Source: Thalassovita sp.
GTDB lineage: Bacteria > Pseudomonadota > Alphaproteobacteria > Rhodobacterales > Rhodobacteraceae
Direction: 5' to 3'
DNA length: 64,000 nt
Assembly: GCA_029212905.1 (NCBI GenBank)
Contig: JARGPB010000001.1
Location: forward strand, 233,856-297,855
Both the position numbers and the translations under genes were made by a program. The notes beneath the pieces are model-generated. The model saw only the letters and a program-made list of their open reading frames with translations. It made no database searches and was not told the origin of the DNA. Below are positions 17,566-26,405 of the stretch, piece after piece. Positions within the stretch are counted from its first letter, which is position 1, and each line of letters opens with the position of its first letter.

Positions 17566-17943
17566 TTATTCTGCGGCGGCGGGCGCCGAGCCCGTGCCGA
17601 CTGCACCCTTAACGCCCGACGCAGCAGCGCCCGAGGCCAGGATGTCGGTGATCTTGATCAGAGTCAGCTGTTGACGGTGACCCTTGGTACGCTTCGAGCT
17701 GTGCTTCCGGCGACGCTTTACAAAGTTGATGACCTTGTCACCTTTGATCTGATCGACGACTTCGGCCTGAACCGCAGCATCATCCACCAGAGGTGCGCCA
17801 ACGACGAGGTTGTCGCCGCCCAGCATCAGAATTTCATTGAATTGGATAGTTTCACCCGCATCAGCAGCCAATTTTTCAACGCGGAGGATATCGCCCGCTT
17901 GAACTTTGTACTGCTTGCCGCCGGTTTTGAGGACCGCAAACAT
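17566..17943 (-). CDS. rplU: 50S ribosomal protein L21
   Basis: Primary 23S rRNA-binding protein. The start MFAVLKTGGKQYKVQAGD and the block VNFVKRRRKHSSKRTKGHRQ are diagnostic. At 125 residues it carries an alanine-rich C-terminal extension (SGAAASGVKGAVGTGSAPAAAE) beyond the usual end, as in many alphaproteobacteria. It is transcribed with rpmA from the promoter at 18080-18108. Confidence 0.97.
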   Translation of the reverse strand: MFAVLKTGGKQYKVQAGDILRVEKLAADAGETIQFNEILMLGGDNLVVGAPLVDDAAVQAEVVDQIKGDKVINFVKRRRKHSSKRTKGHRQQLTLIKITDILASGAAASGVKGAVGTGSAPAAAE

Positions 17944-18079
17944 TTGCTTTTCCTTCAGTTTCCCGCGTTCTGTGGTCCCTGTCTCCAGGAGTTTCCGGCC
18001 AAAGCCACCTCGAACTGCGCGCCCATTCGGGCGTCATTACAACAAACACGGGCAAGGATTCCCCTGCCCGAGATGCGCG

Positions 18080-18108
18080 CTTATCCTCGGGATTGTAAAA
18101 CAAGTCAA
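18080..18108 (-). promoter_or_regulatory. sigma-70 promoter for rplU-rpmA with long leader
   Basis: On the - strand TTGACT (18108-18103) is followed after exactly 17 bases by GATAAG (18085-18080). The implied leader before rplU is about 130 bases and contains a GGGCAGG/CCTTGCCC hairpin near 18050-18069, a candidate for autoregulation. No known L21 leader motif was recognised. Confidence 0.6.
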
Positions 18109-18142
18109 GGCCCGAACCAGAAAAACAACGGGGTTTACTGGG

Positions 18143-18973
18143 CTAAAGATCCTCGCCTGATCCAGAGACCGCAATCGCCACACCCAAGGCCAAGGATAGC
18201 TCTGCATACATCCGATCAAACCCGGCGAAAAGGGCTCGGTTCAGTTCTTGCCCCGCTGTGGCCTTTGCGAATGAGGTATAGGCACCCAGCTCGTCTACCG
18301 ACAGGTCCGCATAGGCAGCGCCCAAATACGCGAACATCCACTCGCGGGTGTCCTGGCGCGTTTGCTCTTCTGTGGCCCAGGCTTCGGCCAGCATATCGCT
18401 CTCGGTCATTTCCAAAAGGCCGCCGTGTGTCAGCCCCCGATAGAACATGAAGCTGGAGTTCATCGCACCAATCACATTGTATTCAATCAGGTCATTCGCG
18501 ACGATATAGGACTCGATCTGCTGCCAACGCGGATCCGTTTCGATCTGTGCCTTGGCGAAATCCGCACGGGCCGCGTCTTCGGTTGCGAGGTTCAGGAAAT
18601 CCTCTCGGGCCTTGATCTCTCCGGTCAGAATGCGCTGGCCCAACGGGGATTCATAGAACGCCAGGATCGGCTCCAGCTCGACCTCGGCCAAGGAGGCGCT
18701 GAGTTCCCGTTCAACGACCAAAACCATTTTATCGGTATCATACAGCGCCGAAACCTCCGCCGCCCATGGGGCCCCGCCACCTCCAGGCAACATGTCCTGG
18801 CCCAATTCTTCTCCGAATTTCAACCCCTCCAGCCGCATGATCTGGATGGTCTGATTGACCCTCAGCACCTCCATCAGGTGCGCAATCCCGACAGATGCAT
18901 CAGCCAAAGCCAGGGACGCGCCAAACACCCAAAGAACCAGAAAAAGAAAAAACCGTTGCACAAAGATCCTCAA
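18143..18973 (-). CDS. DUF2059 exported protein (first of pair)
   Basis: A 276-residue secreted protein with a signal peptide (RFFLFLVLWVFGASLALADA). The body resembles DUF2059, a helical family of unknown function. Typical features are a LMEVLRVNQTIQIM segment at the start of the mature protein and a repeated pattern around LEPILAFYESPLGQRI near residue 115. It lies 9 bases downstream of a second, related DUF2059 gene. The two probably arose by duplication and are probably co-transcribed. Confidence 0.78.
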   Translation of the reverse strand: MRIFVQRFFLFLVLWVFGASLALADASVGIAHLMEVLRVNQTIQIMRLEGLKFGEELGQDMLPGGGGAPWAAEVSALYDTDKMVLVVERELSASLAEVELEPILAFYESPLGQRILTGEIKAREDFLNLATEDAARADFAKAQIETDPRWQQIESYIVANDLIEYNVIGAMNSSFMFYRGLTHGGLLEMTESDMLAEAWATEEQTRQDTREWMFAYLGAAYADLSVDELGAYTSFAKATAGQELNRALFAGFDRMYAELSLALGVAIAVSGSGEDL

Positions 18974-18982
18974 TTCGAAATG

Positions 18983-19828
18983 TCACAAATCCTGTGACGG
19001 ACGCAACCCAGCCATACGAGCCGCCAGCATCTCATAGCGAGAGGCTGTGATTTCATGTTGTACCGCATTCATTAGTTCATAAACGCTCTGCATTTTAGGG
19101 TTTTCCAGCGCGTCGGCATAAATTCGCAACTCAGCATCGCTGAACGCCTGATACGTATAGGCCGCGTTGACCACGGCACCAGTTTTCATACTGGCGCGTA
19201 TCTGAGGTTCTTGCCGTCGGAACTTTTCACGCAAGTCGGGTTCGTCCATTTTCAGATCAATCACACCCGCAGCTACGGCAGCCATCAGAAACCGGATCTG
19301 AATTTCCTGCATCGCGCGAATGGACATATCGTTGGAATCCACGGCTGCATTCATCCGGCGGAACTGTTCAAGCCGTTCGGCGCCTTCGGCCCCTGCCCTG
19401 ACCAGCGCGGACACAATCGCCTTGCCCGCCTCGTTTTTGCTGTCTGAATCATCGTCACGGTAGGCGGCGTTTTCTGCTTCGACCAGGCGCCGCCCCAAAT
19501 TCGATTCATAAAACGCCAATGCATGATCCAGAGAGTCAGGGTCCAGCGTCTGCTCTAGCATTTCCAGCGCGGTCTGCCGAATTTCAGCGGCATCCATGAC
19601 GTCTTGCACCATGCGTTGCCACAAAATTCCAAACTCGCCCGGATCACGCCCCAGAATCGCCGGAGCGCCATGTGCGCGCAGAGCGATTGAATCCAAGGCC
19701 ACGTCAAATCCGGTGATCTGGAGGAATTTCTCGACATCCGCCCGATTGGCCGCAACCGCAGGGTTCACCATCATCAACGTGACGCCCAGCACCAAAACAG
19801 TCCAGAGCCTTTGTATTGCTGCTTTCAT
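18983..19828 (-). CDS. DUF2059 exported protein (second of pair)
   Basis: A 281-residue relative of the neighbouring DUF2059 gene, with the matching core LDHALAFYESNLGRRLVEAE. The start at 19828 gives a proper signal peptide (MKAAIQRLWTVLVLGVTLMM, then PAVAA); the longer open frame upstream is not needed. Function unknown; probably periplasmic. Confidence 0.76.
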   Translation of the reverse strand: MKAAIQRLWTVLVLGVTLMMVNPAVAANRADVEKFLQITGFDVALDSIALRAHGAPAILGRDPGEFGILWQRMVQDVMDAAEIRQTALEMLEQTLDPDSLDHALAFYESNLGRRLVEAENAAYRDDDSDSKNEAGKAIVSALVRAGAEGAERLEQFRRMNAAVDSNDMSIRAMQEIQIRFLMAAVAAGVIDLKMDEPDLREKFRRQEPQIRASMKTGAVVNAAYTYQAFSDAELRIYADALENPKMQSVYELMNAVQHEITASRYEMLAARMAGLRPSQDL

Positions 19829-19952
19829 GGTCCGTTTTTCCCTGTTTTTTTCATGGCCGTAATAAGAGTTAGGAAAAAACTTGGCGGAAACAATGTAAAT
19901 CGCCCTTGCCACCCCCCAAATGAGCGATTAAACGCTCCACCCAGACCCCCGC

Positions 19953-20042
19953 GGAGAGGTGCCGGAGTGGTCGAACGGGGCGGTCTCGAAAACCGTTGTG
20001 GGTGCAAGCCCACCCAGGGTTCGAATCCCTGTCTCTCCGCCA
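19953..20042 (+). tRNA. tRNA-Ser (anticodon CGA)
   Basis: A 90-base class II tRNA. The acceptor stem GGAGAGG pairs with TCTCTCC (one G-T) and ends GCCA encoded in the DNA. The D arm starts GCCGGAGTGGTCGAACGG. The anticodon loop is CTCGAAA with anticodon CGA. The long variable arm TGTGGGTGCAAGCCCACCC and T arm GGGTTCGAATCCC follow. The perfect hairpin terminator lies just downstream. Confidence 0.97.
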
Positions 20043-20049
20043 CTAATTC

Positions 20050-20098
20050 CAATTTACCCTCCAAGGTCGCCCAAGACCTTGGAGGGTAAATTGTTTTT
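20050..20098 (+). terminator. 19-bp perfect hairpin terminator after tRNA-Ser
   Basis: Arms 20050-20068 (CAATTTACCCTCCAAGGTC) and 20075-20093 are perfectly complementary over 19 bp with the six-base loop GCCCAA, followed by TTTTTGA. It terminates tRNA-Ser. It also lies downstream of the converging hybrid kinase gene, whose stop is 40 bases away. Confidence 0.9.
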
Positions 20099-20137
20099 GA
20101 GGGTCCGTTTCCGCAGGTTCTTCTTTTGCAGGGAACG

Positions 20138-22654
20138 TCAGGCGGTTCCCGTATGTTTGACATAGGCATGCAGCTCTGTGCGCGTTTCGCGCCACAACAC
20201 CCGCAGTGGCTCCACCCAAGGCCGAAGGTCCTCGTCACTATTACGGCGCAAGGTGCTTTCCAGACGCGCCAGCGTGTTGCGCAAGCGAACGGCCCCGATC
20301 ATGGCGCAAGAGCCGGAAAATTCGTGCACCAGATCCGTCAATGTGCTGCGCGGCATGACGCTGGCCTGGCTGAAAACCTGTACAAAGCTGTCTCCTTCCT
20401 TAATAATTCCACGCAGCAGTTTACTGACGTTTTCAGAGGAAAGGGATTGCGAAAACTGTTCCAAAACAATGGGATCCAGCGTCTTGTTTAACCGGCCAGG
20501 CTCGGCTTCGGTCGCTTCGCCGCGCAAGACCCGATAGATGTTGCGCCGACTGATCGGTTTGGACACCACGCGGTCGATGCCCACTTCGCGATACAGCTGA
20601 GTATCCTGATCCAACACATGCGCCGTCAAGGCGATGATCCGCGTGTTTTTGGACACCCCATCCGAGCGGATCAACCGGGTGGCCTGGACACCGCCCATAA
20701 CGGGCATGTTGATATCCATCAAAATCACATCGAATTTCCGTCGTCGCGCGATCTCTGCTCCGATTTGGCCGTTCTCTGCCTCGACAACGGTGTGTTGATC
20801 CTGCTCCAGCATCTCCTTGAGCACAAATCGATTGGTCGCGTTATCCTCGACAAGCAGCACATTCAGGGGGCGCCCAACGGTTTCGGGCCCTTCTGGTTCT
20901 TCGATCGGTACGGTCTGCAAAACCTGTTCGGCGACAGGTAAGGTCAGGATCACCCAAAAAAGGCTTCCCTCGCCCTTCATGCTATCCACCCCGATTTCTC
21001 CGCCCATGGCCGTCACGATACGCCGCACGATTCCCAAGCCCAACCCCGTTCCTTCGGCCTGAGACGCCCGCCCCCGATCCAGTCGGACAAAATCATCGAA
21101 CACGCTCCCCTGAAGGGACTCGTCGATCCCGATCCCGGTGTCGGCAACCTGTATTTCCAGACGGTTGCCCGCCGGGGTCTTGGTCGCTGTCACCATCAGG
21201 TCGATCTGGCCGCCAGAGGTGAACTTGATTGCGTTGCTCAGCAGGTTCGCCACGATCTGCCTGAGGCGCATCGCATCCCCCATAAAATGGCCCAGCTCCT
21301 CGGGGTCGCACGTCAGGGTAAGCTGGTTTCCCTTGGCCCTCGCCGCCACCCGCAACGAGGCGGAAACCTCATCCAACAAGGCATCCAGATGGAATGGTGC
21401 GATGTTCAGATTAATGCCTCGGGCCTCAATCTCGGTGATGTCCAGCACCTCGTTCACATGCCCCAGCAGGATCTGGCCCGAGCGCTCTAGCAGCGCAAGA
21501 TAGTGGCTGTCCTTTTCCGTTTTGACCGAGTCGCGCATCAAATCAATGACACCCAGAATACCGTTCAGCGGCGTTCGCATTTCGTGGCTCATGACTGCCA
21601 GAAAATGCGCTTTGGCCCGCTCTCCTGCCAACGCCCTGTCTCGTGACGCCAGCAGAGCCTCCTCTGCATTCAACCGATCAGAGATGTTGCGCAGAAAATA
21701 GATATAGACCCGTTGATGATCAAACGATGTGGCGCCCTGAGATACCTCGAGCGGGATACTGCTGCCGTCTTGTGTCCGTCCGCTCATGCGTTGCCGAAAA
21801 AAACCCCGCTGCGCCGCAGGCAGGCTGGTCGGCTGCCCCGTTTCATCACGGATCAAATCGGACAGACGCTTGGTCAGCGCGATTTCGCGTTCATAGTTCA
21901 GCAAAGACACTGCCGCCGGGTTGAAATCACTGATATTCCCATCCGCATCGGTGACAATGATCGCATCCGGTGATGTCGTGACCACAGTGGCAAGACGTTG
22001 GCTGGTTATCAAATTTTCACGGGCACGGCGTTTATAGATAACGTACAGGCGCGAAAACAGCGCAGCCAGGCCGAACAGCCCGCTGAACAAGATCAGCGAA
22101 ACGATACCCAATCGCCACAACAGCTTTGCGGCCTCTTCCCGTGCGACTTCGGCCCGGGTTGTCAGCACATAGTTTCCGTTGGCGACAATCCGTCGTGTCG
22201 GCACATGCAGGGCTGAAAGCTGCTGTATCAAAAGGCCACGTTTTTCAACCAGATCGGCATCTGGACCGTCGATCAAGGGCAACAATGCCTCGACCCCAGA
22301 GACAAGAACGCCCAGGTTTTGAAATTCTCCTGCCTCGGTGATGGCAACACGATACAGCGGGCTTTGTTGGAGCGTCCCAATTCTGCTGTACAGAACATTG
22401 AAACGACGGCGAAGCTCTGGCAGCCCTTCTTCGCGCCGGGTTTCCAGCGCCCTGGCCGCCATCTCAAACTCCAGATATTCGACTTCAAGCTGCACAACAG
22501 TCCAAATCACGGTATCGCTACGCGCCGTGCGGAGCTGCTCAAGCCGGTCTGTCACTTCAAGCCAAAGCGGCACCAAAAGCCCCAAAGCGAACACACTGAC
22601 ACTGGTCAGAAATACGCCCTGAATCCATCGCGCCTTAATCCGTGAAGAGGCCAT
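20138..22654 (-). CDS. membrane hybrid histidine kinase (PAS-HisKA-HATPase-REC-Hpt)
   Basis: An 838-residue sensor kinase with the whole relay in one chain. Two membrane spans (about 12-34 and 180-204) bracket a helical periplasmic sensor region. Then come a PAS domain (SPDAIIVTDADGNISDFNPA), HisKA with the phospho-histidine in MSHEMRTPLNGILGV near residue 360, and the ATPase N box NLLSNAIKF with G boxes DTGIGID and GLGLGI. The receiver has DVILMDINMPVMGG as acceptor site, and the C-terminal Hpt has VHEFSGSCAMIGA. The next gene upstream on the same strand is an exported SUOX-like protein, and beyond that a NarL-type regulator diverges, a likely partner set. The signal is unknown. Confidence 0.92.
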   Translation of the reverse strand: MASSRIKARWIQGVFLTSVSVFALGLLVPLWLEVTDRLEQLRTARSDTVIWTVVQLEVEYLEFEMAARALETRREEGLPELRRRFNVLYSRIGTLQQSPLYRVAITEAGEFQNLGVLVSGVEALLPLIDGPDADLVEKRGLLIQQLSALHVPTRRIVANGNYVLTTRAEVAREEAAKLLWRLGIVSLILFSGLFGLAALFSRLYVIYKRRARENLITSQRLATVVTTSPDAIIVTDADGNISDFNPAAVSLLNYEREIALTKRLSDLIRDETGQPTSLPAAQRGFFRQRMSGRTQDGSSIPLEVSQGATSFDHQRVYIYFLRNISDRLNAEEALLASRDRALAGERAKAHFLAVMSHEMRTPLNGILGVIDLMRDSVKTEKDSHYLALLERSGQILLGHVNEVLDITEIEARGINLNIAPFHLDALLDEVSASLRVAARAKGNQLTLTCDPEELGHFMGDAMRLRQIVANLLSNAIKFTSGGQIDLMVTATKTPAGNRLEIQVADTGIGIDESLQGSVFDDFVRLDRGRASQAEGTGLGLGIVRRIVTAMGGEIGVDSMKGEGSLFWVILTLPVAEQVLQTVPIEEPEGPETVGRPLNVLLVEDNATNRFVLKEMLEQDQHTVVEAENGQIGAEIARRRKFDVILMDINMPVMGGVQATRLIRSDGVSKNTRIIALTAHVLDQDTQLYREVGIDRVVSKPISRRNIYRVLRGEATEAEPGRLNKTLDPIVLEQFSQSLSSENVSKLLRGIIKEGDSFVQVFSQASVMPRSTLTDLVHEFSGSCAMIGAVRLRNTLARLESTLRRNSDEDLRPWVEPLRVLWRETRTELHAYVKHTGTA

Positions 22655-22687
22655 TTAGCTCCGCCTGTCTGGGTCTGCCTTGTCAGA

Positions 22688-23197
22688 CTAGCGGTAAACC
22701 TCGATCCGGTCCAATTGCCAAATGCTTTGGGCAAAAACTGATTCTGTCTGGAACTTTGGGTCCTGATCATAGGGGAACACGACCCACAAAGGCCCCTTGT
22801 CACGAGGGCTCATGGAGGTTCCATTGCGTTCGTAAGCGACCAGCGGACCGCCCGGAACGATTTCGTCAGGCGTAAATTCGACCAGATAATCGTTCAGCGC
22901 GCTCAGGTAGACGTCCTCTTCGGCGATGTTCAAATGCACCATCAAATCCGACAGCCAAACGCCGCGGAAATGCTGTTTTCCTTCGGACCAGATCGTTGTT
23001 GTCTCGAATTCGGCGACTGGCAGCGCCATCAGTTCTTCCATGCTCAGGGATATCGAACTGACAGGCTGTTCCTTTTTGTCCAGGAAAACCACTTCCAGCA
23101 CGAATGAGGAGGACGAGTCTGCGATCGCTGACATGGGGGGACTGATCACACTGACCACCAAAACAACCCATGCCCAGATGTGCCGAGACCAATTCAT
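22688..23197 (-). CDS. exported SUOX-fold-like protein next to the hybrid kinase
   Basis: A 169-residue protein starting MNWSRHIWAWVVLVVSVIS, a clear signal peptide ending near SAIA. GGGGG lies six bases before the start chosen here. The mature part resembles the small molybdopterin-oxidoreductase (SUOX-like) fold: FRGVWLSDLM in the middle, and RDKGPLWVVFPYD with SIWQLDRIEVY at the end. No cofactor-binding cysteine is visible, so it may be a sensor or binding protein rather than an enzyme. It lies 33 bases upstream of the kinase gene, probably the same operon. Confidence 0.72.
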   Translation of the reverse strand: MNWSRHIWAWVVLVVSVISPPMSAIADSSSSFVLEVVFLDKKEQPVSSISLSMEELMALPVAEFETTTIWSEGKQHFRGVWLSDLMVHLNIAEEDVYLSALNDYLVEFTPDEIVPGGPLVAYERNGTSMSPRDKGPLWVVFPYDQDPKFQTESVFAQSIWQLDRIEVYR

Positions 23198-23378
23198 ACG
23201 CAACCCCCAAGAAACCGAAACGCCGACCATAAGGTGTTTTGACCTCAGGTTGGGAACAAGTCTATAGCACTATGCAAATGGATAGGCTATGTTAGAGGTT
23301 CAATGCGGTTCGCTCTGCACGGCCTACTCTGTCGCGCGCCTCAAATCCAATTTTAAAGCTCTGTAGCGCTTAGATATT

Positions 23379-23993
23379 TTGAAAATGACACGTATCCTTA
23401 TTGCCGATGATCACGACCTGGTACGCGAAACCATCGCCACCTATCTGCACAACTCTGCCGGGTTTGAAATAACCCAATGCTCAGATTTGCCCGGTGCAAT
23501 GGGGAAAATCGCGGCGCATGGGGCGTTTGATTTGGTATTGCTTGACTACACCATGCCCGGCATGCGCCTGCCCGATGGGCTGTCCGATGTGATCGAGGCG
23601 AATGCTCCCATGCCAGTTGCAATGATTTCCGGCACGGCCTCGCCGGATGTGGCGCGGCGGGTACTGGATGCCGGGGCCCGTGGGTTCCTGCCAAAGACGA
23701 TGGCGCCTGAAACGTTGATCAGTGCAGTGCGCCATATTCTGGCGGGTGATACCTATACCCCTCGGCAGTTCCTGGAGAGCGAAAGCACCCACCCCGATGC
23801 GCCCCACCTGACCCCCCGCGAGCGGGATGTTCTGCGCGGTCTTTGCGATGGAAAGTCCAACAAAGAAATCGCCCGGGATCTGGATCTGCAAGAAGTCACA
23901 ATCAAGCTGCATGTCAAAACGCTCAGCCGCAAGCTGGACGCGCGCAACCGGACCCACGCAGCCATGCTGAGCCGCGATCTGGATCTGATCTAG
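23379..23993 (+). CDS. NarL/LuxR-family response regulator
   Basis: A 204-residue two-domain regulator. The receiver has the acidic pair in LIADDHDL, the acceptor in DLVLLDYTMPGM near residue 56, and the lysine in GARGFLPKTM. The DNA-binding domain is LTPRERDVLRGLCDGKSNKEIA with the recognition helix around VTIKLHVKTLSRKLDARNRT. The start could equally be the ATG at 23385. It diverges from the SUOX-like/kinase operon and its stop overlaps the converging glk by four bases. It is a candidate output of that kinase. Confidence 0.9.
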   Translation: MKMTRILIADDHDLVRETIATYLHNSAGFEITQCSDLPGAMGKIAAHGAFDLVLLDYTMPGMRLPDGLSDVIEANAPMPVAMISGTASPDVARRVLDAGARGFLPKTMAPETLISAVRHILAGDTYTPRQFLESESTHPDAPHLTPRERDVLRGLCDGKSNKEIARDLDLQEVTIKLHVKTLSRKLDARNRTHAAMLSRDLDLI

Positions 23994-24931
23994 CCCAGAT
24001 CCTGCAACAAACGCGTCGCACAACCCGCAAGCGTCAGCTGCATGTCAGGAACGGCATAGACCGGAATGGATCTGTGGATCTCGGCATATGGCCCTGGCCG
24101 GTGAAACGCCTCGGCAAACCCCAACCGCCCCAGATGCGGAGCCAGAGCCAAACCGACACTGCCAGCCAGATAGATCCCCCCCAACGGCAAATGAACCAAC
24201 GCCAAATCTGCGCAGTAGCGCGCCAGATAGAGTGTCGCCTGACGCAACGCGGCATCGGCGGCCATGTCACCTTGCTCGAACGCAGCCGTGACTGCGGCCC
24301 CGTCCTGTCCCGCTGGCCCACCAAAGAACTGCCACAATCGGGCCAATCCCCGCCCCGAAAGCGCGGCCTCAACCGGGCAATGCCCCAGTTCGGTCTGGAC
24401 AGAGGACGCAAAGCTCAGGTCGGTTTCGTCCCGGATCGGCAAGGCCATGTGCCCACTTTCCGAGGGGGGAACGAAAACCTGGCGCCCCTGCGGAAAGGCA
24501 ACCGCCGCGTTGACGCCCGTCCCGATCGCCACAATCAGGCGCGGCGCTTCGATGTTGGCCATCGCGCCCTGGACAACCGGGCTCCGGTCCTTTGCGGCCA
24601 AGGCATGTAGCGCGTATCCCTGCGCCTGTAGATCATTCAATAGCGTGACAACACCCGCGCCCGTTATGCTGGCGATCTCGGTTTCGGACAACGCCCAAGG
24701 ATAGTTTGTCAGACGGACCTTGCCTGCCTGCACTGGCCCAGCCACCCCCAGACATACCGCGCCCAGGTGCTCGATCCCCATCTGCGACAAATACTCTGAA
24801 ATCGCGTCCAACGGGCTGGCAAAATCCGCATTGCGAAAAACACGCTGGCTGGTCTGTTCCACCTGCCCGGCACGCGCCAACGCCAAACGGCAATTGGTGC
24901 CGCCAAAATCTCCGACCAGTCCGAACATCAT
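23990..24931 (-). CDS. glk: glucokinase
   Basis: Phosphorylates glucose to glucose-6-phosphate with ATP. The phosphate-binding start GLVGDFGGTNCRLALA is diagnostic of the bacterial Glk family, followed by NYPWALSE and the second phosphate loop AIGTGVNAAV. The start is set at 24931, where the family N-terminus begins (MMFGLVGDF). In Rhodobacterales glucose passes mostly to the Entner-Doudoroff pathway. It borders the accessory island, with the first island hairpin 45 bases upstream. Confidence 0.92.
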   Translation of the reverse strand: MMFGLVGDFGGTNCRLALARAGQVEQTSQRVFRNADFASPLDAISEYLSQMGIEHLGAVCLGVAGPVQAGKVRLTNYPWALSETEIASITGAGVVTLLNDLQAQGYALHALAAKDRSPVVQGAMANIEAPRLIVAIGTGVNAAVAFPQGRQVFVPPSESGHMALPIRDETDLSFASSVQTELGHCPVEAALSGRGLARLWQFFGGPAGQDGAAVTAAFEQGDMAADAALRQATLYLARYCADLALVHLPLGGIYLAGSVGLALAPHLGRLGFAEAFHRPGPYAEIHRSIPVYAVPDMQLTLAGCATRLLQDLG

Positions 24932-24976
24932 CTGCTCCTGCCTTTTGCGCACGCTAGCTGAACCATTCGCAAAAAC

Positions 24977-25016
24977 AAAGGGCCCCGCAGATCCAAGGCC
25001 CCTTACCGGATGTGTG
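24977..25016. repeat. left border hairpin/palindromic repeat of the island
   Basis: On the - strand AAGGG and CCCTT pair around a core containing TTGGATCTGC, followed by TTTGTTTTTG, so it works as a terminator for leftward transcripts that no longer have a gene in front. The outer 18 bases CCCCTTACCGGATGTGTG (24999-25016) recur exactly, inverted, at 30593-30610. It lies upstream of glk. Confidence 0.7.
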
Positions 25017-25023
25017 TAGGATT

Positions 25024-25051
25024 GCGCGCTGCCATTGACAGCGCGCTTTTT
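25024..25051 (+). terminator. orphan rho-independent terminator
   Basis: GCGCGCTG and CAGCGCGC form a perfect 8-bp stem with loop CCATTGA, followed by TTTTT. It points rightward, but no + strand gene lies before it (glk is on the other strand). It may end a small RNA starting near 24950, or be left over from a lost gene. Confidence 0.7.
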
Positions 25052-25385
25052 CGTTCATTCTTCGAGTGGGCGGGCGCCCGCAGACCCTCCCTCGATGGGA
25101 CGGACTTCCTTGCATTGAAGGCGCCATTCCGAGTTGTAGGACACGGGCGACCGGAAATTGTCGCCCGGTTTCTCGCTTCATGCGATCCTTCTGCGAAGCG
25201 GGTCGATAGGGTCGGATCATCATGGGTTCTGGGTTGGTTTTACCACCTGGGTGGACCTTCTGCTGGTTAGATCCCGGATTTCCCCCGTGAAGCCTGGATT
25301 CAACCAGACATGTCCACCGCCGCTCTCGCGCCTATGTTCTTATTGTTGCAATAGAGGCGGGAAATAATCTATTTATGCTGAGGTT
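25052..25385. other. island segment without a recognised gene
   Basis: About 330 bases with no frame I can support. It contains one further hairpin, CGGGCGAC (25144-25151) with GTCGCCCG (25160-25167), followed by GTTTCTC. Base composition changes from high GC on the left to clearly AT-richer by 25370, which marks the entry into foreign DNA. Confidence 0.5.
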
Positions 25386-26239
25386 ATGAAAACCAGCATC
25401 TTATCTGCGAAGATTCGTGCCCACCTCGATCCGATAAAGGATCAAGTCAGCCCTCCTCGAAATTCAATCTCTTCGAGAAGAGACTGAATCCTCATAAATG
25501 AGGAATTAAAATTTTGGCCTCTATGAAAGACATTACGCGTTGATATCCCAGACGACATTGCAAGGGGTGAATACCGAATTACGGCAGATATAAGAACTGG
25601 AGATTGCAGATCCGGCTTCATGGCATCTCCTATAATTTGGACAGATGATCCATGTAAAACTCTTGCATCTACGATGAGTGAAAAATTTATATTTCCGGGA
25701 AGCCCGAGTTATCTTTGGGATACGATCTCCAAAAGAATCAGGCTGGACATGCTTAAAGCGGCCGAAGATGCTGCGGGCTTACCTGTGGTAATTCATCGAC
25801 CCGGATATGGACGATATTATGATGGCTTAATGCCTGACTGGCGAATACAGGAATTGACTGTATCATATTCTGGAGACGATATTTGCATAGTTGGCGATCT
25901 TCCTCATCCTGCTCCAGGAACTGTTAATTCTTGAATCAATAAGTATGGATATTACGGTCAACAGGAATACTACCGCCGAGATGACATTAGATATTCCTTC
26001 GAGGGCCTCACATACCCAGATGGTGTGATGCAGATTACAAAAGCCAAGGAGATCGCAGCCAACGAACTCGACCTCGATCCGGGTAACTGGGAGCTAAACA
26101 AGGTTCGCTACATTCACGACGAACCAAGGAGCTACTGGCGTTTCGAGAAACACTTCGATCAGACAATTGCTGTCCTGAATGAGGGAACTGTTTGTCACGA
26201 AAGCGAAAGCAACCAAGATTTGCGATGCTCTGGTATAAT
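25386..26239 (+). pseudogene. decayed unknown gene: one frame with three in-frame TGA codons
   Basis: From the ATG at 25386 a single frame runs to the IS66 target site interrupted only by TGA at 25485, 25524 and 25932. Without the IS it would end in TAA right after the target site. The longest clean parts are 25620-25931 (containing VIHRPGYGRYYDGLMPDW) and 25935-26239 (containing ITKAKEIAANELDLDPGNWE and RSYWRFEKHFDQT). No family is recognised. GC is far below the flanks, so the DNA was acquired. Most likely a pseudogene with C-to-T type stop mutations; two separate small genes (25620-25934 and 26028 onward) are the alternative. Confidence 0.5.
26232..26239. repeat. left 8-bp target duplication of the IS66 element
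   Basis: GGTATAAT directly precedes the left end of the element and is repeated exactly at 28448-28455. Eight-base target duplications are characteristic of the IS66 family. Confidence 0.9.
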
Positions 26240-26338
26240 GTAACCACGCCATTGGCGCCGCCTGCCTGACCGAGGGGCAATGTTCTAAGAGACGTCGCTA
26301 ACTACGTCGTTAACGACGTGTCTTATGCGGGGTCTGCG

Positions 26339-26386
26339 ATGCGTGGTGAAATTCTTGGGTTGGAGCGGCTGCGCTGTCGGGGCTGA
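26339..26386 (+). pseudogene. IS66 tnpA remnant
   Basis: The frame begins MRGEILGLERLRCRG and then stops. This resembles the N-terminus of IS66 OrfA/TnpA proteins, which normally run to about 130 residues with a helix-turn-helix. The next bases already lead into tnpB, so roughly 300 bases of tnpA appear to have been deleted internally. Confidence 0.6.
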
Positions 26387-26405
26387 TCCGCGCGGTGGAT
26401 GGGGC

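Noticed and set aside
25010..25270. Rightward 86-codon frame at the left island border
   Set aside because: It runs through the terminator hairpin and T run at 25024-25051 and shows no coding signs.
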